NCBI RefSeq assembly: GCF_963082655.1
Contig: NC_081553.1
Coordinates: 193,133,373-193,197,372 of the forward strand
Length of the DNA: 64,000 bases
Source of the DNA: Stomoxys calcitrans
Taxonomy: Eukaryota; Arthropoda; Insecta; Diptera; Muscidae
Reading direction: 5' to 3'
Shown: positions 1-10,026 of the stretch, one piece after another
How positions within the stretch are numbered: the stretch's first letter is position 1
Layout of the letters: every line of letters begins with the position of its first letter
The notes under the pieces: generated by a model
Databases searched by the model: none
The model's input: only the letters and a program-made list of their open reading frames with translations
Told to the model about the DNA's origin: nothing
Position numbers and translations under genes: made by a program

Positions 1-56
1 CACGAGATAACATCCAGTAATGGGTTGAGGCTGCTAGATTTCGCCTAGGCAAAAAA

Positions 57-242
57 ATGGTAGTTAATAGCACCAGATTTCAACATAAAAATATTCACAA
101 AGCCACATGGCTGTCAACCGATCAAAAGACGAGGAACCAAATTGATCACGTTGTGATAAAAGGAAGGCATTCATCTAGCATGTTAGATGTACGATCGATC
201 CGTGGAGCGAATATAGATTCGGATCATTACCTTGTTGCAGCA
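57..242 (+). pseudogene. APE endonuclease C-terminus (retrotransposon fragment)
   Basis: The 62-residue reading frame ends an apurinic-endonuclease-like domain. It shows HKNIHKATWLSTD, then NQIDHVVIKGRH, then DVRSIRGANIDSDHYLVAA. The xNQIDHV and SDHxLV motifs are the last conserved blocks of APE endonucleases of non-LTR elements, with the SDH histidine being catalytic in the family. The domain nicks target DNA to prime reverse transcription. The N-terminal blocks (metal-binding Glu, GDFN) lie before the window start. The frame stops at 243, and a frameshift is needed to continue into the linker. Confidence 0.8.
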
Positions 243-255
243 TAGGTTCACATCC

Positions 256-720
256 GTTTGAAAATGGCGAGGAAAGTACGATCTGATACTGCACGGAAGC
301 TGGACATTGATAAGGTGCAAACACAACAAATGGCAGCGGCATACTCCACTCGACTGACCCAACTGCTTGATGAAAGCACTCCTTGTTCCGATGATATAAT
401 GGCACAGTGCCCACTCCTTGAAAAATGCCGCGAAATCCGTACTTGGATACCGGAAGCCTTCTCCCTGAAACCCATGGTACGACCAAGAGTGTCGAGATGC
501 TGCTGAAGCCAAGAATGCGGCATATCGGGCAACCCTCCAATCAGTAGCAACGCGCCAGATGAAGGAAAGGTATCGGGAGAAAATTAGAGAGGAGAAACGT
601 TTATTCCGCAGAAAGAAAAAGGAATTGGAAAGACGTGAGTGTGAGCGAATTGGGATGTACAGGAGTCAGAATGAAGTCCGGAAATTCTACCAGATAATTA
701 AACATCAAACCGATGACTGA
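256..720 (+). pseudogene. APE-RT linker of RTE-like element
   Basis: This is a basic, charged connector between endonuclease and RT. One frame (258-506) reads KMARKVRSDTARKLDIDKV. After a frameshift near 490 the text continues as DAAEAKNAAYRATLQSVATR and a strongly charged stretch of EEKRLFRRKKKELERRECER, then KFYQIIKHQT near 690-710. Such Lys/Glu-rich linkers are usual in RTE-like ORFs and have no known enzymatic role. The stretch 354-645 is also present, slightly diverged, at 63706-64000, which confirms it as a repeated element rather than host coding sequence. Confidence 0.72.
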
Positions 721-780
721 TGGTGCAGGCACATCCTCTTGCAGAGACAAAGAAGGAAATCTGATAACTGACACAGGATA

Positions 781-1660
781 TTGAAAGAACATTTTTCCCA
801 ACTGCTAGTGTCCGACGTTAGCGGCGAAGAGGATACCGATACAGAACCAATCAATGATGATGGTATAGAATGTCTACCTCCTAGTCAGAATGAGGTCCAA
901 GTAGCAGTGACCCGACTAAAAAACAACAAGGCAGCAGGAGCCGACGGGTTGCCCGCTGAACTATTTAAGACCGGAGGCGACACACTGATAAGGGGAATAA
1001 ATCAGCTTATCTGCGCTATTTGGCTAGAAGAACGCATACCCGATGATTGGAACCTCAGCATACTATGTCCCGTACCCAAGAAAGGAGGCAATGCAAGACA
1101 GAGGAATAAGTCTCCTCCCCATCGCATATAAAATACTCTCGAGCGTACTGTGTGAGATATTGAAACCAAAAGTCAATAAGATAATTGGGCCCCAGACCAG
1201 ATAATTACACTGCACCAAATCCTGGAAAAGACATGAGAAGGACAAATCAACACCTACCATCTCTTTGTTGACTACAAAGCCGCTTAGCCCTTTACGTTCA
1301 AAGGTATTTCAAGTCATGTCGGAGTTTGGTATCCCTGCATAATTTATATGACTTTGCAGAGTGACGCTTACTGATACACGCTCTTCAGTAAGAATGGGAA
1401 AGAATCTCTCGGAACCATTTAATACCAAATGAAGTTTCAGACAAGGAGACAGTTTATTGTGTGATCTCTTTAATATCCTGCTGGAGAAGATTATACGAGA
1501 TGCAGATGTGATTTGATATGGCACACTAATCACAAGAGAACACATGCTACTCGCCTATGCCGACGACATCGACATAAAAGCTCGGTCACCGGAAGTAGTA
1601 ACTGCACCCTATGAAAGAATCAAAAGAGAGTAAGTGAAAATGGGTCTGGCAGTAAATGGA
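781..1660 (+). pseudogene. Reverse transcriptase domain, broken
   Basis: The reading frame 781-1131 carries the RT entry region with KNNKAAGADGLPAELFK and IPDDWNLSILCPVPKKG. Shifting frame, the sequence continues as ISLLPIAYKILSSVLCE-like text at 1110-1160, LFVDYKAA (motif A, remnant) near 1260-1280, FRQGDSL (motif B) near 1437-1457 and LLAYADDIDI (motif C, with YADD at 1556-1567). The catalytic Asp pair is still readable, but at least four stops or frameshifts separate the blocks, and motif A has lost its FD continuation. This is a dead copy of the polymerase that would copy element RNA at the nicked target. Confidence 0.82.
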
Positions 1661-2285
1661 GATAAGACGAAATGGATGGTTACAACTCCCAAAACACCCT
1701 GTAGCAGATAAAGAAAATGGAAAAAGTTGGAAACCACAACTTTGAAATAGTCACCAACTTTATCTACCTCGTCAGCGCCGAAACCGAAAAGAATGGCACC
1801 AGTTTTGAGATAAAGCGAAAAATACTACTGGCAAACAGATGCTACTTTGGACTTAGTAAGCAGTTTCGAAACAAGACCATTTTTTGACAGACGAAGATCA
1901 CACTTTATAAGACACTGATACTACCAGTGTTGTTATATGGTTCTGAGGCAGTACTTGGAGTGTTTGAGAGAAAGATTCTTCGTAAAATATATGGACCAGT
2001 TTGCATTAATGGAGAATATAGGCGTCGTATGAACGACGAGCTGTATGAAGACGATAGCATTACAACGGCTGCGTTGATTCTGTCATGTTGTCACAATGGA
2101 TGAAGAAGCTCCAGCAAAAAAGTCTTTTGGTACACCCAAACCGGGATGACCAAAAGCCCGATGGAAAGATCAAATGGTGGGAGACACCTTATAAAATGAG
2201 CGCAGAAGATCGAGGCGCTTGAAACGCTATTCTATGTTTGGCTAGTGGAACAACTGTTCTGTCATAGCCAATTAAAGTAAGACTG
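1660..2285 (+). pseudogene. RT C-terminal tail and 3' end of RTE-like copy 1
   Basis: After the YADD block the DNA reads, in shifting frames, as GLAVNGDKTKWMV (typical of the RT thumb side), then KTLILPVLLYGSEA-like text near 1910-1945, a conserved landmark after the RT core of many non-LTR elements. The coding trace fades around 2230. No poly-A or simple-repeat tail is obvious, so the 3' boundary is approximate. Confidence 0.65.
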
Positions 2286-3589
2286 CTCCTTAAATGGTTC
2301 ATCGGCTTAATCTAATTATGGCATACTCTTTCCAACATTTCGAAACGAATAAAAGCTGGCCTGCACTATGGTACTCACCAACTTCACTATTGAAAAAAAT
2401 TTTGAATGGTGTTACGATTTTCTGGAAGTCTCTTCAACGACAGAGGTAAAACCTATTCGAAGTTCGAAGCTTTGTAGAGGTGTAGTGGTAACTTCCTTCA
2501 AGGGTGGGTTTCAGTCAACCATCAGCAAGATTTTTTTCTTATAAAAACCTAAATTGGGGCAAACCCCACCAATACCACCTTTCTCGAAAACTGTGAATGC
2601 GGAAATTGATTTAACAAAAATTTTTCTTAAACAGAAAAATAAACTCTACAGCCACATGGCATGTTGTTGTGATCCTCAAACCACCATCAGCAATTTCTGC
2701 ATAAATTTTTTCAAAGGAGAAAGAAAAAAACCAAATCGTAAATTGGTGTGACTTTGAAAAGGCCATGTGGCGACTATTAATAGTAGAGAAGCCAAGGAGC
2801 CAAGGAATGAACGGAGTAAATTGCAGTGAAAAATTCCTTTTCCTGTTTTGTCTAACAGCCGCATGGGTAAATGCGTATCCATGGGTGCTCCCATGATCCA
2901 CAGCCAGCTTCTCTAATGGCAGCCAAGTGAGTGTCTTTTCGGTAAAGAGGAGAGACGAATGGCCAATAGTGCCAGGAGATGATGGTGGCAGGCTGTAGTG
3001 CTGGCAAATAATAATGCCAGGAGATGATGATGACGGCAGTCTGTGTTATGCTGTATTGAGGATGTGAGGTGAAGGTAAATTGCATTCGGTGGCTGTTGTT
3101 ATTTTTACCAGGCCATACTAAGACGACTATTTGAGCTAGAAAGCTGTAAAGGCTAGGAACATGAACATGATGATGATAAAGATGGGGATGGTGGTGATGA
3201 TCGTTTAGACTATGGCTATGCGGATGCAATCGACATATCTTCCACTTCACATAAAAAGGAGCACTGTGCTGACATTCATGCTCTCTAAATCTGCCATAGT
3301 TTGTGGTAAATAGGAAAAGTTGTTGCTTTGACTTTGGAAAGAGTTGATGGAAAAGACTGAAGAGAAGAGTTTCTCCTTTTTTTCATTTTCCTGTTTTGGA
3401 AGGAATATTGCCTCAATCATTATTTTATGCTTTGCAAGCGGATATGACATAAACCAGCTGGCAAAAAGGGGATTTAATGTTAGCAAGGAAAAATGTGATA
3501 AGTTCGGCCGAGCCGAATTTTGAGGAACCAGCACCATAGATATTATCAAAAATTTACACAAGTGAATTTAGTTGAAGGCACATATATAT
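2286..3589. other. No gene seen; low-copy spacer
   Basis: No reading frame with recognisable similarity and no repeat unit shared with the rest of the window were found. The region 3160-3215 is an imperfect GATGAT/GGTGAT-rich stretch. The minus-strand frames of 96-132 residues here are His- or Phe-rich, overlap each other and look like chance. Confidence 0.5.
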
Positions 3590-4320
3590 GGACTTTTCTT
3601 ACAAAATATCTGCCATATCGGCCAAAGGTTGAGGCTTCTTGGTAACGTTGAAGACTAATCGGTAGATTGATTTATATGGGAGCTATAGCAGGATTCCGAC
3701 CGATTTGGATCATACTTACCATGCACATTGGAAGTCATAACAGAAGACTTCTTGCAAAATTGCAGCCAAATTGGATAATAACTGAGGCTTCCAAGGGCTC
3801 AAAATCTCAATTCGGGAGATCGATTTATATGGGAGCTATATCAGGTTATAGACCGATTAGCACCATACTCTACACAGATGTTGGAAGTTTTGAAAAAACA
3901 TTAAATGCAAAATTGTAGCCAATTCGGGCCACAATTGAGGCTTCCGGGGGCTGAAGATGTGAAATCGGGAGATCGGTTTATATGAGAGCTATACCAGGTT
4001 AAAAACCAATTTGGGCCATAGTTAACACGTATGTTGGAAGTTGGCAAGTCTTAGCCAATTCGGATAACAATTGCGGCTTCCAGGAGCTGAAGATGTGAAT
4101 TCGGGAGATCGGTTTTTATGAGAGCTATAGCAGGCTATAAGCCGATTTGGATCGTATTTAACACGTATGCTGGAAATCATGAAAAAACATTACATGCTAA
4201 ATTTTAGTCAAATCGGATAATAATTGCGCCTTCTAGGGGCCCATGAAGTCAAGTCGAAGGACCATTTTATGTGGGAGCTTTATTCAAATCTGGGAGCTTT
4301 ATTCATCAGATATGACGGGT
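3590..4320 (-). repeat. DINE-like internal array fragment (subfamily 2)
   Basis: About four diverged units of the 150-bp DINE-like internal repeat are present. The hallmark runs (ATCGGTTTATATGGGAGCTA, then a CCGATTTGGACCATA-like block) recur near 3663, 3824, 3975 and 4105. Orientation is that of minus-strand element copies. Both element ends are missing. Units carry the 'CGGGAGATCGG' and 'AGGCTTCC' diagnostic bases of subfamily 2, also seen at 18531-19782 and 55411-57127. Confidence 0.75.
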
Positions 4321-4620
4321 ACCGCAGAAATCAATGATGCGGAGCAAACGAAAAAGTTAGCACAAGCAGGGGGTGTCCCGCTTGCACGGATACGAATACG
4401 AACACGATGGGTCCATGCAATGGGGTCGCCAGAGGATGAGCCAAAAAAAAAAAAACAATAGCCAAAGGTGGCGCTCTCAGATTTTCAAAAGTTTTACCCA
4501 CAAGAAAGCTCGGCCTAGAGGGTCGCGCCAGCATTAGGTACCGATACGCCCTCCTTTTAGAAAATCACAATTGCAGCAACATCAACGATCATCAATAATG
4601 GAAGAACAGACAACACGACG

Positions 4621-5712
4621 ATGACAATCTACGAACTCAGAACACGGTTTGTGATTGGAACATGGAATGTCAGAACTTTCTCAGGTTCATCGAGACTCTA
4701 CTCTAAGTCCTGAACGAGATGTCAAACTACAGCCCATATGTCCTCGGTTTAAGTGAAGTTCGATGGCCAAAAACCAGAACTATGGATCTTCAAGGTGTCT
4801 ACCACTTCAATTTTTCACGCAATGAAATTCACCAAATAAATGGGGTCGATCTGTGACTATCGCCGAAACCTAAGCGTGCTCTTTAGATTATACGGCTAGA
4901 TAATGTTCAATGTTCCGCAATATATCTATTGTACTAAGCTACCTGCCAACCGAAACCGATGATGACGAAACTATTCCCAACCCGATTCAGTGATACGCTC
5001 TCTACCGAAGGGAGACATTAAACTTGTTATGAAGGATTTCAATAACAAGATGGGCTATAACAACAACAATCCACAGTCAATGCAAGGACTTAGCGATACC
5101 AGGAATGATAAGGCGACAGATTGGTTGATTTCTGCCCAAGAACTCGGCTCTTTATTGGAGTCACAAAATTCCTCCGTAAAAATATACACAAATATACTTG
5201 GGCATCGCCAGATGGGAACACTCGTAATCAAATCGATTATGAACATATCAGCAAACTCTTTCTGGGTTCGCTGAAGGATGTGAAAACTAGACGAGGAATT
5301 GACATCTTAGTGACCCCTCTACGTCTACGCCCAGGCGTAGTGTAAAGGACTCACAAGCACAAAGTTCAACCACATAAACCTAAAAGACCCCGAAACAGGG
5401 CGCGTATACAAGGCAACATTAATGGAGAAGCTGCAAAATACGGCCAAAGACGGCCAACTCTATCATAGTCAATGATACGGAACGAAAAGCAACGATACTA
5501 TAGAGGAAAGGAAACACCGCAACGCTCTGCTACAGGCAAAATCAAGTGTAACTAAACTCGCGGCCAGGACAGAATATCGCGCCTCCGCCTCTCTGGTCAA
5601 GCGCCTAGTTCACTGAGAGAAGCGAATATATTTTAATATGCTGGCAGAGGAAGCCGAAAATGCAGCTAATATTGGAAACATGCGTGGTGTCCACGACTTA
5701 ATAAAACAAATG
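4621..5712 (+). pseudogene. RTE-like copy 2: APE endonuclease and linker
   Basis: The start of an APE endonuclease is recognisable from an ATG at 4621: ELRTRFVIGTWNVRTF (GTWNVRT at 4657-4677), followed after a shift by LSEVRWPKTRTMDLQGVYHF, which contains the conserved metal-binding Glu region. VMKDFNNKMG (family form GDFNAKIG) is at 5024-5053. The C-terminal part is HKYTWASPDGNTRNQIDYEH near 5180-5250. Then comes a linker reading YFNMLAEEAENAANIGNMRG near 5630-5690, ending KQMCCNNIR just before the SINE. Several stops and frameshifts are present, and the GDFN block is altered to KDFN. A 5' leader probably extends upstream to about 4330 (G/C-rich, no coding trace). Confidence 0.78.
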
Positions 5713-5730
5713 TGCTGCAACAATATTAGG
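5713..5730 (+). repeat. Target-site duplication, left copy (SINE-A)
   Basis: An 18-nt sequence TGCWGCAACAATATWAGG appears here and at 6001-6018 with two differences. Both copies encode the same residues of the host retrotransposon (CNNIR versus SNNIR), which marks them as one target site duplicated by the SINE insertion. Confidence 0.85.
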
Positions 5731-6000
5731 AGCCGCAGAGTAGCCGCAGCGCAGAGGTTAACATGTCCACCTATGACGCTGAACGCCTGGCGAGACCATC
5801 AGAAAAAATTTTCTGTAGTGGCTTGCCCCTTCTAATGCTGGCAACATTTGTGAGGTACTATGCCATATAAAACTTCTCTCCAAAGAGGTGTGGCACTGCC
5901 GCACGCCATTCGGACTCGGCTATAAAAAGGAGGCCCCTTGATATGTCAGAAGTTAGCCCCTGTTCCTTAGAGGAATGTTCATGGACAAAATTTGCCTTTT
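5731..6000 (+). mobile_element. tRNA-derived SINE-A, copy 1 (inserted in RTE-like element)
   Basis: A 270-bp insertion interrupts the RTE-like frame and is flanked by an 18-nt target-site duplication. The head resembles a tRNA: an A-box-like segment GCGCAGAGGTTAACATGTCC near 5749-5768, followed by an anticodon-arm-like stretch. The B box present in the copy at 38646 (GGTTCGAATCC) is deleted here after GAACGCCTGG. The body contains CGGACTCGGCTATAAAAAGG and ends CAAAATTTGCC. Homologues are at 38646-38956, 57165-57440 and (5'-truncated) 58485-58600. SINEs are transcribed by RNA polymerase III and moved by LINE machinery; loss of the B box means this copy should not be transcribed well. Confidence 0.85.
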
Positions 6001-6018
6001 TGCAGCAACAATATAAGG
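6001..6018 (+). repeat. Target-site duplication, right copy (SINE-A)
   Basis: Right partner of the 18-nt duplication at 5713-5730. The host retrotransposon frame resumes immediately after it. Confidence 0.85.
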
Positions 6019-6235
6019 CCAATGGAGCAATGGCGCGGTTTCTTCAGCTCCGAAGGACCAGCAATCGAGGATGTAAGCTTCGACCCTATTTATCCCCCTG
6101 TGCGCCGAAATTCACGCAGGGATATATCTACAGCCCCACCCACCTGCGAAGAAATTGAGGCCGTTCTGGTCTCACTCAAAAACCGCAAATCAGCCGGTCC
6201 TGACGGCATACCTGCCTAACTGTTACGGTATGGGG
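6001..6235 (+). pseudogene. RTE-like copy 2: RT N-terminus after the SINE
   Basis: The frame interrupted at 5730 continues here: CSNNIRPMEQWRGFFSSEGP, then PPTCEEIEAVLVSLKNRKSA and GPDGIPA, the conserved entry to non-LTR reverse transcriptases (compare KNNKAAGADGLPAELF in copy 1). A stop follows GIPA, and RT similarity ends near 6235. The sequence then switches to an unrelated RNase H-bearing element, so this copy is truncated by a rearrangement or a second insertion. Confidence 0.8.
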
Positions 6236-7500
6236 CACACCCCATAGCTCAAGGCGTCGCCCCCAATAATCAGAGAGGCCTGGGATACAAACTTAAGGCG
6301 ATAGGAGAATGTATTGAAGATGGGAGCAGCTCAAACCATCGCGATATAATCGAGGCGATGATAGGAAACCTGCAAGGTAGGGAAGAGGTTTCCGATCGGA
6401 TACCTGAGATGAACCTTGAAGTCGAGTGTGAGGCACTGCTGCCATCGGCACAGTCTTGGATTGACGGAACCCTAGTATTGCCATCTGGAAGATCATGTTA
6501 GACAGATGGATTAAAGCTAGAGAACAGAGTGGGCCTGGGGGTTTACATTGAAAACCCAGGGACAGACATCTGTTTTTGATTGCGTGACCATAATGCGGTC
6601 CTACAAGCGGAGATCCGGGCGATCACGGTATGCGCGAGGTGGTGTGGTGCTAGAGCAGTTCAGACCATCGAGGTTTCCGATCGGATACCTGAGATGAACC
6701 TTGAAGTCGAGTGTGAGGCACTGCTGCCCTCGCACAGTCTTGGATTGACGGAACCCTAGTATTGCCATCTGGAAGATTATGTTACACAGATGGATTAAAG
6801 CTAGAGGACTGAGTGGGCCTGGGGGTTTTACATTGAAAACCCAGGGACTGACATCTGTTTTAGACTGCCTGACCATAATACGGTCCTGCAGGCGGAGATC
6901 CGGGCGATCACGGTATGCGCGAGGTGGTGTGGTGCTAGAGCAGTTCAGACCATCGAGGTTTCCGATCGGATACCTGAGATGAACCTTGAAGACGAGTGCG
7001 AGGCACTGCTGCCATCGACACAGTCTTGGATTGACGGAACCCTAGTATTGCCATCTGGAAGATCATATTACACAGATGGATTAAAGCTACAGGACAGAGT
7101 GGGCCTGGGGGTTTTACATTGAGAACCTAGGGACTGAGATCTGTTTTAGACTGCCTGACCATAATGCGGTCCTGCAGGCGGAGATCCGGGCAATCACGGT
7201 ATGCGCGAGGTGGTATGGTGCTAGAGCAGTTCAGACCATCGAGGTTTCCGATCGGATACCTGAGATGAACCTTGAAGTCGAGTGTGAGGCACTGCTGCCA
7301 TCGACACAGTCTTGGACTGACGGAACCCTAGTATTGCCATCTGGAAGATCATGTTACACAGATGGATTAAAGCTAGAGAAGAGAGTGGGCCTGGGGGTTT
7401 ACATTGAGAACCCATGGACTGAGATCTGTTTTAGACTGCCTGACCATAATACGGTCCTGCAGGCGGAGATCCGGTCGATCACGGAATGCGTGATACGAGG
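6236..7500 (+). repeat. Four tandem copies of a 285-bp RNase H segment
   Basis: The motif GAGGTTTCCGATCGGATACC recurs at 6385, 6670, 6955 and 7241, giving periods of 285, 285 and 286 bp. Each unit covers the start of an RNase H domain: WIDGTLVLPSG, then YTDGLKLE, GLGVYIEN and LQAEIRAIT. The last unit runs on into the rest of the domain, whereas the first three end in the shared junction ATCACGGTATGCGCGAGGTG and restart. The period is 95 codons, so the frame would be kept across an intact junction, but single-base changes and stops break units 1-3. The extra region 6236-6384 before the first unit has no repeat partner. Confidence 0.9.
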
Positions 7501-7640
7501 ACGTCGATTGTGAACATCTTTACCGACAGTAAAATTGCCATAAGGGCAATAACAACCAGGACGGTAAGGTCACGAACACGATCGTCCACACCGCAAGTGC
7601 CCAGTGTCCTGAGGAAGAGTGGTTCCACAGCTTTCTCACC
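7265..7640 (+). pseudogene. RNase H domain, N-terminal half (I/Jockey/LOA-type element)
   Basis: The fourth unit of the tandem series reads YTDGLKLEKRVGLGVYIENP and LPDHNTVLQAEIRSIT, and after a frame change NIFTDSKIAIRAI. These are the first three acidic blocks of ribonuclease H (D in YTDG, E in QAE, D in TDS), which in non-LTR elements of the I, R1, LOA and some Jockey groups degrades the RNA of the RNA:DNA hybrid. The frame change lies near 7490. After about 7630 an unrelated acidic stretch intervenes (reading NESCEDDSYKAENETNTTVV in another frame), possibly a piece of an ORF1, before the domain resumes at 7855. Confidence 0.78.
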
Positions 7641-7854
7641 GGCCCCTGAATGCGTACAAGACGAGTTCTAACGAATCTTGTGAGGATGATTCGTACAAGG
7701 CAGAAAACGAGACTAACACAACAGTGGTGGAAGTTCCGAATCCTGACTATGGTCCAGTTTCTACAGATAAATCTCCACCATTGTAAGGCCGCTTCGGCGG
7801 CACTAAAAGTCCTCCTGATGACATGGTTCTTATCCGGCACTAAAGGTCCTCCTG

Positions 7855-8373
7855 ATGACGTGTAAGAAGCAGATTAACGCCTTCTCTGAGGATGGCAAAA
7901 TCCGCATCGTTTGGGTACCGGGCCATAACGGAGCAGGGGGAAATGATAGGGCAGACGATTTGGCGGTGAAGGCCAGAGGACTGCCGTCAATAAACTTGGC
8001 TAACCCGAAGCCTTTCGGGTCGACGCAGTCCGAGTTAAGGGAGTGGGCGACGAATACACATCCAATATTGTGGAACAGCGAAACGGTCGGTAGGACGACG
8101 AAAATCCTATGGGGGGATCCAGATAGTGAGGAGACGAGGCTATTACTGAAAGGAAGCAAGAAGGAGGTCAGTATAGCTATTGGTATCATAACGGGACACA
8201 TAGGACTACGAGCTCACTTATGTAAAATCGGTGCGGCAAGTGATAGCATGTTTAGGGCATGCGGGGAAGATGTCATTGCCCGGCTTTCGCGTCCAACAGA
8301 CCCCCGCTACTTAGGTGGAGACACAATATCAGACATGAACCAACTTAGGGGGAGTGGCATTGAAAACAATTAA
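7855..8373 (+). pseudogene. RNase H C-terminus and Cys-rich tail of non-LTR element
   Basis: A 172-residue frame contains KIRIVWVPGHNGAGGNDRAD, the final RNase H block with the conserved His and the fourth Asp of the D-E-D-D set. About 95 residues later comes IITGHIGLRAHLCKIGAASD then MFRACGED, the GH...L...C..CGE tail usual at the C-terminus of these ORF2 proteins. The complete tail normally continues to a HxxxxC pair, which is absent here after CGEDV. The first Met is not the real start, since the domain begins upstream in other frames. A short direct duplication of CTAAAAGTCCTCCTGATGAC lies just before it (7801-7820 and 7841-7860). Confidence 0.85.
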
Positions 8374-8540
8374 GGATTGTGTAAGTAGCACGGAATTCCT
8401 AACTTAAAATTTTCTTTTTAGAGGTTACTTTAAAGTTTTTAGAGCGCACAACAAGCCGATTACTGGCTTAGGTGTATGTCCATAGTGGCATGGGGCGAAT
8501 TAATATCTGCACCCTCTTTTCAACCTAACCTATATTTTTA
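8374..8540 (+). other. 3' UTR-like end of RNase H-bearing non-LTR element
   Basis: Non-coding A/T-rich sequence follows the ORF2 remnant and ends with CTGCACCCTCTTTTCAACCT then AACCTATA. A similar 'ACCCTCTTTTC' end, in reverse orientation (GAAAAGAGGGTGCGGTC), lies near 32627-32643, suggesting a shared 3' terminus of this family. Confidence 0.5.
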
Positions 8541-10026
8541 AGCTTTTTGTCGACTTTTTGTTTAACCAGAAGCTCTTTAATAGTCGAAAATAAATATTTC
8601 AAGGAATATTGTGTTCCATATAAAGTAAAAGAAGGCGCAGCACGCAGCGGGTCCGGTCCAGCTAGTTGGAAATAAAAGACCACATGCATCGAAAAAGAAG
8701 TGTATGTGCAAAAATTTAAGCGGATATCTCGTAATTCGATGGAGAATATCCTTAAGAGGTACCTACGAAAGTTTTCCCCGGTGGTATCCTGTATGGTGGC
8801 ATCCTGTTCCCATGCTCGCAGTTATCAGCCTACCAAATCTTTGACTTACATATCAAAAAAATTTTTTAATCTGAAAATTATGCAACTAAAACACCCTGAG
8901 AATGTCCATTTCACAATCCTTTAAAAAACCCACAGAAAATCTGGGAAAATTTTAGATTTTCTAATTATTTTTTTTTTCTTTCTGCTTCTCACTTCAAATC
9001 AAAAATATTTTCACATGGGTCTGTTTGGTAAGCATGACCGGTAGCATTATGAGAAAGTTGTTCATTTTAGAGACTTTGTTGATAATTCAAATTTTATTGC
9101 CCTCTTCATACAGTTATCCTGTCAAACACCAGCAAGACACCTGTGGCTAACAGGTCCTGGGAACAAATTGCCTTCATACACCAAGGGGTGGTTTTAACTC
9201 AGTCAGGTGTTAAAGACCGTGAAATAATATTCAACAGTCCCGAAAGGGGGAGTTGGAAATTACACGCTCTCATCTTAGGAAAGATGGATTGGTCGACATG
9301 GTGTAGTGGGGTGGGTTGATTGGTGGTCATGCTACTCGAATTATCAACTTGTTTGAGAGACTTCCCCTTATTCCTGTTGCATAATAGGTCTAGGACTTTT
9401 TATGATAATGACTTTTTTTCTGATTTTCAAATTATTTCCGTTTTTAGGTGACACAAATTTTCACACAATGCAAGTATATGAGGAAAATCATAACTTTTTT
9501 GGTATAGAAAAAATAGAACCCTTTTTTAAAATTGAATCACTATATAACTTGTTGTGTGTGAGGAAATTAGTTCACACAGGTTTTTTTTTCTCTCTTCTAT
9601 CGCTACTTCCGTTTTTGTGACTTTTGGTGTTTTGTGTGTGTGTGTGCGTGTGTGTGTGTTTGTTTGCGTTCGCCAGTAATCTCCATTTCCCTTAGGGTAC
9701 TTAATTTAGAAATTGTTACCCAAAATTAGAACAGCACCTTGCTGGAGTTTTGTATTTTAACTCAAAACTCAGTGTCATCATAAGGGAAGAGGGTTTCCCT
9801 GATTTAAGTTTTTTTTTGTTTTTTGTTTTTGGTTTTTTTTTTATTTTTGTAATCATGCCATGTGATCATTGCCGTCATGATCTCTAAAGGAATGAAATTT
9901 AGCTCTGAAAGCGGATGTTCCCAAGGTGTTATTACACAGGGTTTCGTGATGATGACAATGTTGTAATTACACGAATTGTAAGCAACTTTCGTGTTTGGCT
10001 TAAAACTATGATTTGGTTAAGAAAAT
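8541..10026. other. No gene seen; spacer with GT repeat
   Basis: A/T-rich low-copy sequence. A (GT)n-type microsatellite with a GC interruption lies at about 9630-9664 and T-rich tracts at 9810-9850. The small frames at 8700-8924 and 9402-9620 are not recognised and have no supporting context. Confidence 0.5.

Larger units (their letters stand above)
1..2285 (+). mobile_element. Decayed RTE-like non-LTR retrotransposon, copy 1
   Basis: On the plus strand the window opens inside a non-LTR retrotransposon of the APE-endonuclease plus reverse-transcriptase type. Pieces appear in the expected order: endonuclease C-terminus, charged linker, RT N-terminus, RT motifs A, B and C, and RT tail. They lie in different frames with many stops, so the copy is dead. 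The 5' end is outside the window. The 3' end is placed near 2285, where recognisable coding similarity stops. Fragments of the same family recur at 35761-35965 and 63706-64000. The RTE/BovB-like assignment rests on the APE C-terminal signature and YADD-type RT, without RNase H. The clade name is inference. Confidence 0.8.
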
